Source: Pelargonium cotyledonis (lineage: Eukaryota; Streptophyta; Magnoliopsida; Geraniales; Geraniaceae). From it: DNA of 33,236 nt. The notes beneath the pieces were generated by a model, which did not search any database, was not told the DNA's origin, and saw nothing but the letters and a program-made list of their open reading frames with translations. Location of the stretch: contig JAYMTA010000254.1 of NCBI GenBank assembly GCA_036897625.1, positions 1 to 33,236 on the forward strand, read 5' to 3'. A program made the translations under genes and the position numbers. Below, one piece after another: positions 12,201 to 20,400 of this stretch (positions are counted from its first letter, which is position 1; each line of letters starts with the position of its first letter).

Positions 12201-13977
12201 CCACCAAATTTTGCACTGAGTATTCGTGAAATAAATCCTCTTTCACCCATAACAAGTCCAATCATGGGGACCTACGATTTAAATGCAATGTCATTATCAC
12301 ACTGTTGGAAGAAATATGACAAATAGATACAGAACCAAGAAACCTTAAAGTATAAGACTTTATTGGGTTTCCTTAGAACAGGAAACACGATTGAAAGTGC
12401 TTCTACCAGATGACAGCTAAAGTTTTTGCAGATAGCTGATATCTGATATCACTCTTCTTTTTTTATCTTACCATAACATGGGATCTTACTGTGTATCAAT
12501 ACTAAAATTATTGTATTAGAAAATATGTAAAATGTAAAGAGAATCCTAATTTATCAAGCAATGCCACAGTTTGGATGTTACTCACTTGAGAATGCACAAG
12601 AACTTGGAACATGCGTGCGTTGTCTGTGATATCTACGGCAGTTGTTGTAATCTTGACAATATCAGCTCCAGTAGCCTGTATTCTTGCCACAAGGTTACCA
12701 ATTTCCTCAACAGATGGAGTATTCTCATAGTTGTGTGAAGAAACAATGATTTTGAGCTTTTCAGGCTTCTTTCCTTGGATGGAATTGTAGAACTCTTGAG
12801 CGACCTTCAAGGATCAAAATTGATTGTCTTAGTATATTGTTCATAGCAACTACAAACGAGAAAACAAGCAATGACTGCCATCATTGTAGACAGGACATAT
12901 GCATAGCCACAGGCGAAGGCAAGCACTCATCTTAAATTCATAGTTTTCCCACCTTTCATTTTAGTCATAGTTTAATTTACAGATCACTCTGACATAAGAC
13001 TTAAAAGTCTTGAAAAAATCTCTTTCCCTTGTGTTGTGTGCTCACTTTAGTGAGTTTAGACAGCATGTGCCACATAAAAACAAAAGAATATGCAAAACTG
13101 GCTTTAGTGTGTAATAATCTAGACAGAAATTTGAATGGAACTTCAAATCTACATAACATCAACCTCTACTACTTTCTCTAAACTATATCAGATTTTACCT
13201 CCGCTTGCATCAATAAATAAAGACAACAGAGAGCAGATGGAGTACATGCAGATCCAAGGGAATGAGAGGCATTGTTTATCAAAGCCTGTCACTTACCATT
13301 CCATTTGATCTACACTATTCACATAATTCCTAACAAGTTGCAACCCACTTTTGAACCAATCAAATCTAATACTAGTATATGCACTGAAGGATCTACAAAT
13401 GACCTTACAACAATAAATAGAGAGTGAAGTAAAAAGTAACCTTAAGCTCGACATCAATGTAATCAGCCCCCAATTCCATGGCTAGGCGTAGAGCCTCGAA
13501 GCGCTTGCTATCGTCACCATCATACTGGCCACCTTCCCATTTGGGTCTAAAACAATGACAGCAAAGATTAGAATAGTTATCAGGAATCATAGTTTTTGTT
13601 TATTTATCAGGAATCAAAGTAGAATTAGCTGATCTTGTTTAGGAGAGCTACCTATAAGTTACAAGAGTGGGCAAAGGAGAGTTGTTTAGGAGGATTTGAA
13701 GATCTTGCTTAGGAGAGAAATTTTTCAAGAAGTCAACCCTGAGCTCCACCACGTCCGCACCAACTTCCTTTGCTTTCCGCATCTGAAGCAGCATCTGATC
13801 GACCGACTCGGCCATCGCCGGAGCGCAAATGTAAGTCGAATTTCTCCGAACTCCATCAACTATTTGAATATCCGCAGTAGCCAACTGATCATCAAACAAC
13901 AAAATTATAAAATAAATATAAAAAAAATTCTCAGAAACCGAGCAGATTCGAGGTGATCTTACCGGAATGCTTGACAT
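9243..13977 (-). CDS. DHQ-SDH: bifunctional 3-dehydroquinate dehydratase/shikimate dehydrogenase
   Basis: Eleven exons in transcription order: 13963-13977, 13652-13884, 13441-13546, 12586-12804, 11925-12271, 11691-11754, 11497-11602, 11268-11411, 10383-10531, 9377-9539, 9243-9286; 529 aa. It catalyses steps 3 and 4 of the shikimate pathway: dehydroquinate to dehydroshikimate, then NADPH reduction to shikimate. The dehydratase domain (about 30-245) keeps the catalytic histidine in SSHNYENTP (H142) and the Schiff-base lysine in DIVKITTTA (K169). The dehydrogenase domain has GHSKSPHLYN (S264, S266), TIPHKE (K313), D350, the NADP loop GAGGAGKAL (385-393) with NRS (408-410), Y475 and Q503. S334 and V349 replace the usual Asn and Thr of the pocket. 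The N-terminus is about 30 residues with no clear transit peptide, so a cytosolic isoform is possible. The donor of exon 7 (A|GTTCGT) is atypical but is the only one that keeps frame. Confidence 0.93.
13885..13962 (-). other. 78-nt frame-preserving first intron
   Basis: Lies between a five-codon first exon (MSSIP) and exon 2 of the shikimate enzyme gene. It has consensus GTAAGA and CAG borders. Its length is 26 codons and it contains no in-frame stop, so a retained-intron transcript would encode a hydrophobic insert (including FFYIYFIILLF) near the N-terminus. Confidence 0.65.
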
Positions 13978-14010
13978 GATGATTGTGGATTGATAGGTAT
14001 ATTTGGTGTT

Positions 14011-14045
14011 GCAATAGCAATAGCAATAGCAATAGCAATAGCAAT
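14011..14045. repeat. hexanucleotide microsatellite (GCAATA)5.8
   Basis: Almost six perfect GCAATA units, 34-68 bp upstream of the start codon of the shikimate enzyme gene and so probably inside its 5' UTR (sense-strand unit TTGCTA). It is a likely length polymorphism. Reading frames across it give Cys-Tyr or Leu runs, but those frames have no ATG start. Confidence 0.9.
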
Positions 14046-14112
14046 GTATATGTATGTGAAGTTGTTTGACTCTGGCTCTGTAAGTCAGTGTTGAATTCAC
14101 CTAACTCTCTCA

Positions 14113-14726
14113 CAGTCTCACCGAAATCGAGAATTGCCGATTCCCATTTTCAATTCGCGAATCTGTGAAGAAGAGAAAGAAGAAGCAGTAGCTACTTGGG
14201 TTTGGGTAGGTGAGTGAGAGACGACACGATCTAGCAGTAGCAGCCTGAGAAAAGTTAGATTTACCACATTGTCCTTCCCACCAACCCGTTTGTTGTGCTC
14301 CGCTTCTACTTTACCATTCCCAATTGCATTTCAACTGTTTTTTTCAATCTGACCTACCGCTACAACCGCCTGGCTCGCTTTCCAAGCTTAACGTTTTCTT
14401 TTACTATGTCATTTGTTAAGTGCAACCAACTAAAATTCTGCTATTTCACTCGTTGAAGTGAATGATTAATCACACATCGGATAAATATACAATGAGAATG
14501 CTAAATATAATAGTGCAAGCGAAATCTTACTAATAAGGTTGACCTTTTAGTGTGGGAAACTCAAGAGAAATACCTACATGTGAGAGGAGTGTCGATTTAT
14601 AAAGCTCCCGATGGTATAATGGAAATTTAACACTACTTACATTTCTACAATTCTAGCCTATTATTTATCTTCATTTTTGTTAAAACTTGATAGGTAGAGT
14701 TTTGTCATCCGTCTTTATGGTCCTGT
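14113..14726. other. promoter side of the shikimate enzyme gene and intergenic DNA
   Basis: The first 200 bases carry purine-rich GAAGAAGAGAAAGAAGAAG (plus strand), that is a pyrimidine patch on the coding strand of the minus-strand gene, typical of plant core promoters and leaders. The rest is AT-rich and without a gene. Confidence 0.4.
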
Positions 14727-15012
14727 CCGACTTAATGAGAATTAGTCAGTCCTCACATCCTGACTAGATATCGTTTCTCCATAAGAGCACCCGACTCGAA
14801 TGAGGATTAGTCAGACATCGTTTCTCAACAGGTGCACTCGGCTCAAATGAGGATTAATCGAATATCGTTTCTCAACACGAGCACCCCACTCAAATGAGAA
14901 TTAGTCGGTTCTCACATCCTTACTAAACATCGTTAACCATAGGAGCACCCGACTCGGATGAGGATTAGTCGGTCCTCACATCCTTACTAGACATCGTTTC
15001 CATAGGAGTAGA
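14727..15012 (+). repeat. array of five bipartite tandem units (64 and 47 bp)
   Basis: Units begin at about 14727, 14790, 14837, 14884 and 14948. Each starts with a core like CGACTCGAATGAGGATTAGT and ends with ACATCGTTTCTC...AGAGCA. Units 1, 4 and 5 have an extra 17-bp block (TCCTCACATCCTTACTA type) after the core; units 2 and 3 lack it. The core also occurs in reverse complement in the 89-bp array at 18737-19274. The family is not recognised. Confidence 0.8.
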
Positions 15013-15810
15013 GCCTGGAATTTGGATATGAATCTGCTAGCATTTAAAATTCAATCCGATTCAAAATATTATCGGTAAATCCGATCCGACTAATTGCCAC
15101 ATATACGGAGGAAGTTCCACCAACTCCCAACTATCGGCATCAAATATATAACTCAAGAACAACATTAATGTATGAGCCACTGCATTTGTGGATCATAATT
15201 TTTGGGTAATGTTTCATACATATTATAATCATTTGATGTTTAAATACTCTTTTACTAAGAGTAATATCAATTTTACACTATTTTTACAATTTTTGCTATT
15301 ATTTTTTTTTTGTTATTTTATAAGCGTTTTTTATTTTTGTATTTACAACGCAATAAATAAAAGATTGAAAACCCGTCCGGCCAACCCGGTGAACCGACCG
15401 GTTTGACCTCCATATCAGCTTTTAAAACATTGAATGAATGGAGTAATAAAATATGACCAAATTGCACAATAAACAAAAACGAAAAAAAAAAAATCAATAA
15501 TAACATTTTTCACAAGGGAAATTGAAAAAATGATTCCATCATTTTAAATATATGACCATAGACCAAATTGAATCTAATCTGTCTTGAACAAAATTTGGAT
15601 TCAGACCAACCAACCTTCATTTTTGTCTGAAATGAAGAATCATTGACGTGCGTATCTACTTGCATGGACAAAACAATCTGACTCTGATCATAACTAATAG
15701 TTTGCAACACTTCGCTCCAACAATAAGCCCTTACCAAATAGACTATTGGTTTTCCTATATAACTTCCAGCGTCTACAATGGAAAGGTTATTGCATTTGTA
15801 ACTCTCCCAA
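15013..15810. other. AT-rich intergenic DNA with a CCGG-rich palindromic patch
   Basis: Mostly poly(T)- and AT-rich. About 15366-15440 holds a conspicuous GC-rich patch with CCGTCCGGCCAACCCGGTG and ACCGACCGG followed by TTTTAAAACATTG, a combination I associate with terminal parts of a common plant repeat; assignment is uncertain. The final part should contain the 3' UTR of the minus-strand methyltransferase gene. The minus-strand frame at 15510-15950 overlaps its last exon in another frame and is not a gene. Confidence 0.4.
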
Positions 15811-18530
15811 TCACTCATCACTAAATAATGTATCCAGAAGGTTGTCACTGGCTGACGATTCACGATTTCCTTTATCGTCAAAGAATCCATTACAAGCATT
15901 TTGTCTTCTACACTTCCGCTCCTCAATGATAGACTCGGCTGTTTCTGCACAGAAGTTTCGTCTCCCCTGTTTTATAGGTCTCTCCGCCACAATAAACTTT
16001 TGTCCATCACGTGTTCTCTCAGAGAAACCTGCCCACACTGAAATGAAATACTCTCAGGCGAAAGAAAGCACTTGTATCTTTCAAGGTAATAGAAAGGTGA
16101 ACTGTTCATACAAGCAACAAAACAAAACACAATCACCACAATGGTAATAGACAAATTTCAGTGCTTATACACAAATGTGTCCAAGAAAATTAAATTTTTG
16201 TTACTCCCTCCCTCAAAAAATTAGTGTCTGCTTTCTTAAAAAATGGTCCCTAAATGAGAGTCCACTTCCCTATTAAGAAGTTAGTTATGCATGATCCCTA
16301 AGATAGATTAGTTAAAACCCCTTGAGTTTGTCACGGCACATGAGAGCATGAGAGAAAATGTCCAATCGTAATTAATTCTTAATTTTTACAAAACTTATAA
16401 AGCGGACACTCTTTTTCGAACGTAGGGAGTACTCTAGTTTGAAAATTAAACATTGTGAAGAGTTTTAAAAATAAAAAGAGTTCTCAACCATATCACAATG
16501 CGGGTGAAAAACAAAACAAGTATATTTTCAACAATGTAGTAATAACATGTTAGAAACGACACAAACAAGCACACAAATCGTTAGAACTTGATCCAACCCA
16601 AAAGCTTTAGCTAATAGTTGGAGGGCCCAACGTGTATATCAAGTGGTGACAGACTTCACATTCTTTCGATGTGGGACATTAACACAAATTTTATGACATG
16701 TTTTTCTTTTTGTTAGCTGATCAAAATTATGTAAATGTGAGCATAAGAAATACATCATACAGTCCTTTCCATGAACAAGCACAGGGGGGAAAGATCCTAT
16801 GCAAACACTACATATGCTCAAAGCCACATTCAAATGTCAAATCATGTAACCCAATCGGTAATCATAGATTTAATTTGTCTGAAAGTGCCAAATTTCTCCT
16901 TGGATAATAAAATAATATATGTCGGAGCGGCTGAAAATCAGGATATAGAAGATTGATTAGCACATTTATAGGAATCTTGTTTTATCTAGATTGACCAACT
17001 ACTTAGGATCTTTGGTTGATCTTGATTGACTCTATATTGTATAAATTGAGTTTTACTGTCATAAAATTCTCTCAACCTCACATGATGTCAAAGCCTACTT
17101 CTTGAGGCCTCTGAATCTCCTGACAGTATTTCATCAACATCACGTCAAGATAACTATAATGGTCCATTTTTAACCATCTGTCATTCCAATCTCAAGGTTG
17201 TCACCTTGAGATTGAGGGGGAATGCTAGCATGGCTAAAAGTCATGAGAGAGTGGCAGTTAAAGTGGTTGGAAATCAGGAGATAGAAGATTGATCAATACA
17301 TTTTTAGGGATCTTGCTTCATCCACATTGAGTTGTGTCTTAGGATCTTTGATTGATGTTGATTGACTCTATTTGTAATATAAATTGAGTTTCACCAATTG
17401 TGAATAATATGAATCATTAAATTCTCACAACCTCACTATTCTCTACCTCAGTTTAGGCATCAACCATTGGGACTTTCAAATAAATTTGAAATAGAAGTCA
17501 AATGATATTTGAAAGAGCAAAAATACGTCACAAACTTGACATAATAAGATCCTTCTTTTTCTTATACCAGCTTAAAAACAGTTCAAATGGAAAGAAACCA
17601 CTGTTTTTGTTGAGAATCATACAGAATATGAAAAAAGAAAGATATTCTTTAAACATAACATTAGAAATTCGAGACCCTAATCAACTGTTGACGTACAAGC
17701 ATCATAAGGTAATCATAAGCTCAATACTCCCAATGACAAACCAACCATTCATGAACTATTAATTTTGTGTTGAAATATATTCACGGAATACCAAAAACTT
17801 ACCTCCAAAATGATGTAGGACAATAGAAGCTGCCACAGTAACATTCAGCGAAGCAGTGCCACAGCCATATTGTGGAATATAAACGAAGAAATCGCATATC
17901 TCACATTCTTTAGCAGAAAGACCTGAACCCTAAACCACAAAACAAAGTGTGTTCCAATACTTAGTAAATGCTCTGATAAGTTAAATTTGATCCTATTTCC
18001 ACTTCCCATTAAGTAAAGCACCGATTACTGGATTAAATCTTGGAGTAAATCAGTTGAACATAACACACAACAACACAACAATGGTACGATCCAAAAGAGT
18101 ACCAACCTCGTTGCCCAAGAGAAAAGCGGTACTCTTCTTGAAAGGGTGCTGATTCACAGCCAAAGCACCATCTGCTATCTCCACACCACAGATATCGCAA
18201 TCCTTTTCCTACAGATGCACAGAAATTTGTACTTAAATCCAGTGGAAAACAAACCCTAGGTGGAAGTACTTAAATCCAGTGGAAAACAAACCCTAGGTGG
18301 AAGAAAAAAGTGAGGGAAGGAACCTTGAGGAAGAGACGAGCGTCGTGGAGAGAGTGGAAGTGGCGGAAGAGGACGTGCGAGGTGGAGCCGTGGCTTCCGA
18401 AGGCGTTGAAGTCCCGGCGACCGACGAGAATGAGTTCGGAGACGCCGAAAGCGGTGGCGCTCCGTGCCAGAGTGCCGACGTTGTGCCGTTTAGCGATGTT
18501 GTGAACCAATACGTAGCACTCGAATGCCAT
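15811..18530 (-). CDS. SpoU/TrmH-family RNA 2'-O-methyltransferase
   Basis: Four exons in transcription order: 18324-18530, 18107-18208, 17803-17929, 15811-16037; 220 aa. The family transfers methyl from S-adenosylmethionine to ribose 2'-OH of tRNA or rRNA using a trefoil-knot (SPOUT) fold. All three SpoU motifs are visible: motif 1 NIAKRHNVGTLARSATAFG (residues 11-29), motif 2 FLLGNEGSGLS (about 97-107), motif 3 IPQYGCGTASLNVTVAAS (about 120-137). The C-terminal tail is charged and poorly conserved. It matches the small plant SpoU protein family; the RNA target is unknown. There is no clear transit peptide. The third intron (16038-17802) is unusually long because it has collected a Stowaway MITE and a miniature LTR element. 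The antisense 100-codon frame over exon 1 is a shadow. Confidence 0.92.
16202..16432. mobile_element. Stowaway-like MITE in a methyltransferase intron
   Basis: 231 bp including flanking TA on both sides. The left end, TACTCCCTCCCTCAAAAAAT, and the reverse complement of the right end, TACTCCCTACGTTCGAAAAA, form the inverted repeat typical of Stowaway elements; the match continues with AGTGTC on both sides. No coding sequence. It lies in the third intron of the SpoU gene, near its acceptor side. Confidence 0.85.
16920..17435 (+). mobile_element. TRIM-like miniature LTR retroelement
   Basis: Two direct repeats, about 16920-17080 and 17223-17435, share AATCAGGA.ATAGAAGATTGAT, CTTAGGATCTTTG.TTGAT and ATAAATTGAGTTT, and both end near CAACCTCA. 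Just after the first comes CATGATGTCAAAGCCTAC, a decayed form of the initiator-Met tRNA primer-binding site of Copia-type elements (ATGGTATCAGAGCC). Just before the second is GATTGAGGGGGAA, a polypurine tract. The internal region is only about 140 bp and non-coding. Order LTR-PBS-PPT-LTR is correct for a plus-strand TRIM, antisense to the host SpoU gene. Exact ends and target duplication are unclear; the 5' repeat is shorter. Confidence 0.75.
18229..18302 (+). repeat. perfect 37-bp tandem duplication in a short intron
   Basis: Copies at 18229-18265 and 18266-18302 are identical, each starting GTACTTAAATCCAGTGG and ending CCCTAGGTGGAA. They make up about two thirds of the 115-nt first intron of the SpoU gene and lie 21 bases from its donor side. 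Perfect identity indicates a recent event or an assembly artefact. Confidence 0.92.
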
Positions 18531-18736
18531 TTTTGTGAGCTATCGTCGTCTTCTGTTCAACGCATCACATTTACTCTTGCGTCTACCATGAGCAGTTGAG
18601 CATGTTCTTGCTTGGGAAACCGCAACCAGGGAGGGATTTTAGTATTTTACTGTGAGGGTTGGAAGTGTAATTCAATTTTGAAAGGATGGACTCTAAAATC
18701 AGCTTGTCTGAGCAGGTCTGCATACTCGCGGTCGGA
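18531..18736 (-). promoter_or_regulatory. upstream region of the SpoU methyltransferase gene
   Basis: About 200 bp between the start codon and the first unit of the 89-bp array. It should contain the 5' UTR and core promoter of the minus-strand gene; no TATA box stands out. The tandem array begins so close that it may lie inside the promoter. Confidence 0.4.
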
Positions 18737-19274
18737 ACCTTTAAGTCGTTATAGCACACCAGATTAATCCTTATTCGAGCGGGGTAGGACCACAAGAGCG
18801 GCAAAGCTCTCCCTACCAGTTGGCACCTTTAAGCCGTTCTACCACACCCAAACTAATCATCATTCGAGCCGGGTAGGACCACAAGGGCGGCAAAGCTCTC
18901 CCTACCAGTTCGCAACTTTAAGCCGTTCTACCACACCCAGACTAATCCTCATTCGAGCCGGGTAGGACCACAAGGGCGGCAAAGCTCTCCCTACCAGTTC
19001 GCACCTTTAAGCCGTTCTACCACACGCAGACTAATCCTCATTCGAGCCGGGTAGGACCACAAGGGCATTAAAGCTCTCCCTACGAGTTGGCACCTTTAAG
19101 CCGTTCTACCACACCCAGACTAATCCTCATTCGAGCCGGGTAGGACCACAAGGGCGTTAAAGCTCTCCCTACGAGTTGGCACCTTTAAGCCGTTATACCA
19201 CACTCAGACTAATTCTCATTCGAGCCTTCGAGCCGGGTAGGACCACAAGGGCGTTAAAGCTCTCCCTACCAAGT
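18737..19274 (-). repeat. six-unit 89-bp tandem array
   Basis: Units start at 18737, 18825, 18914, 19003, 19092 and 19181, spaced 88, 89, 89, 89 and 89 bp. On the plus strand each runs ACCTTTAAGCCGTTCTACCA, then ACTAATCCTCATTCGAGCC, GGGTAGGACCACAAGGGC and AAAGCTCTCCCTACCAGTT. The three units nearest the SpoU gene have GGGCGGCAAAG-type junctions and the next ones GGGCRTTAAAG, so neighbours are most alike, as in stepwise expansion. The last unit has an extra 8 bp (TTCGAGCC doubled). On the minus strand the array follows directly after a tRNA-like SINE head. Confidence 0.92.
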
Positions 19275-19375
19275 TTTAACGCAACTGCATTCCCTGGAAG
19301 TCGAACTCGAGATCTCAAGTTAAGCTAGAACAAGCCTTTACCAGTTGACTCACGCGCTTAGTGGTGCTTGTCTGC
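19275..19375 (-). mobile_element. tRNA-derived SINE head joined to the 89-bp array
   Basis: Read on the minus strand it has GCGCGTGAGTCAACTGGTAA (A-box-like, TGAGTCAACTGG) and, about 40 bases on, CGAGTTCGACTTCCAGG (B-box-like, GAGTTCGACTTCC). This is the internal promoter layout of tRNA-derived SINEs. A polymerase III transcript from here would run straight through the tandem array toward the SpoU promoter. Sequence differs from the other SINE pair in this window. Confidence 0.65.
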
Positions 19376-20267
19376 CTTTTATTTTAGGATTAAGTGGTTT
19401 TGTCTTAGGTCGATTTGATGACACTATGGTTTTAGCGTTTAACTTCAAATATTACTCGTCATGATTCTTGGGTTACTATTTTTTTTTCTTCTCAATTTTG
19501 TAACTGCCAAGAACTTGTAATCAATCATCACGTTATCAAATTTATCACGTCATAATTTTCAAATCAGCATGTCAAGTCCAAAGGGTTGTGTCTTTTTTCC
19601 TATGTTTTTTCTCATTTTCGTGTACATAAGTGTATTTCCTCTTTTTAGAGGAGTCATATTATTCTCTTATTGTTCACTCTAGGTTCAACGATTGTTACTC
19701 ATTTAGATCTCTCGAGACCCTTTGTTGTCCTAGTGCGTTTTCTTAACCTCCAAAACAAGATTTCGCCTACCTGAAACTCTTCTTATGCTTCAATAAACTG
19801 TTTTTTTTTTCCTACTCGGTCATTTTGGGCTTACAATATTGTAGTATGAACATACATTCTCACTATTTATTTATGACTATTTATCAAAACGCATTCTTTC
19901 ATTATTACAACTATCATTTCATATTTATCGCTTTAAGGCGTGCTCATACTCTGTTAAACTTAGTGTCGACGAGGTTTTTACTTCGCCATAACATGATTTA
20001 TTTATTTTATATAAGAGAAACTATATACTATATTAACATTTACTCAACAAATCCGATATTTATGCAACAAAATTGGTTGAAACCTAATTAACAATATGGT
20101 TATTATAGAGATCATGAACAAATCACACTAACGGTTTTCCTCATTACTCTCTTCCTCTCTCTCCCCTTTCCTCTCTAATTTCCGTTTCATTTGTTTTGAT
20201 TACATTTGGTTCTCAACGCTTTTCTGAAAAATTTATGGAACACATTTGAGAGTCTTCAACGTAATTC
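19376..20267. other. AT-rich intergenic DNA upstream of the kinase gene
   Basis: No gene seen. The 88-codon frame at 19825-20091 has an unstructured, AT-driven translation. A long pyrimidine tract (about 20148-20177, CTCTTCCTCTCTCTCCCC) near the end looks like the Y-patch of a plant core promoter and fits a start of transcription for the kinase gene just downstream. Confidence 0.45.
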
Positions 20268-20400
20268 ATGGTATTGTCCGAATATTATCTTTGTTATTAA
20301 GGATTGGAACATGGGTTTAGTAGCATTTTGTTTTTATAATTACATTAATTGTATCGTTTTGTTTTTATAATATTAATTGTTTAATTCTTTATTATTGAAG

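Noticed and set aside
13648..14100. 150-codon minus-strand frame extending the shikimate enzyme N-terminus with a Cys-Tyr repeat
   Set aside because: The extension begins at GTG, not ATG, directly after an in-frame stop, and the Cys-Tyr run is only the microsatellite read in one frame.
13931..14113. Poly-leucine micro-ORF across the same microsatellite
   Set aside because: Also starts at GTG; translation of simple repeat DNA with no support as a protein.
15510..15950. 146-codon minus-strand frame
   Set aside because: Overlaps the last exon and 3' UTR of the SpoU gene in another frame and has no recognisable domain.
18297..18599. 100-codon plus-strand frame rich in Glu and Val
   Set aside because: It is antisense to exon 1 of the SpoU gene, whose minus-strand translation carries the conserved motif 1.
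14011..19274. CRISPR-like array (regular repeats with spacers)
   Set aside because: The repeats are head-to-tail tandem units without unique spacers, in a plant nuclear setting with no cas genes.
19275..19375. A functional tRNA gene on the minus strand
   Set aside because: A- and B-box-like motifs exist, but no cloverleaf with an acceptor stem and anticodon arm could be drawn; a SINE head fits better.
19825..20091. 88-codon plus-strand frame
   Set aside because: AT-rich translation dominated by Tyr, Ile, Phe and Asn, with no motif and no gene context.
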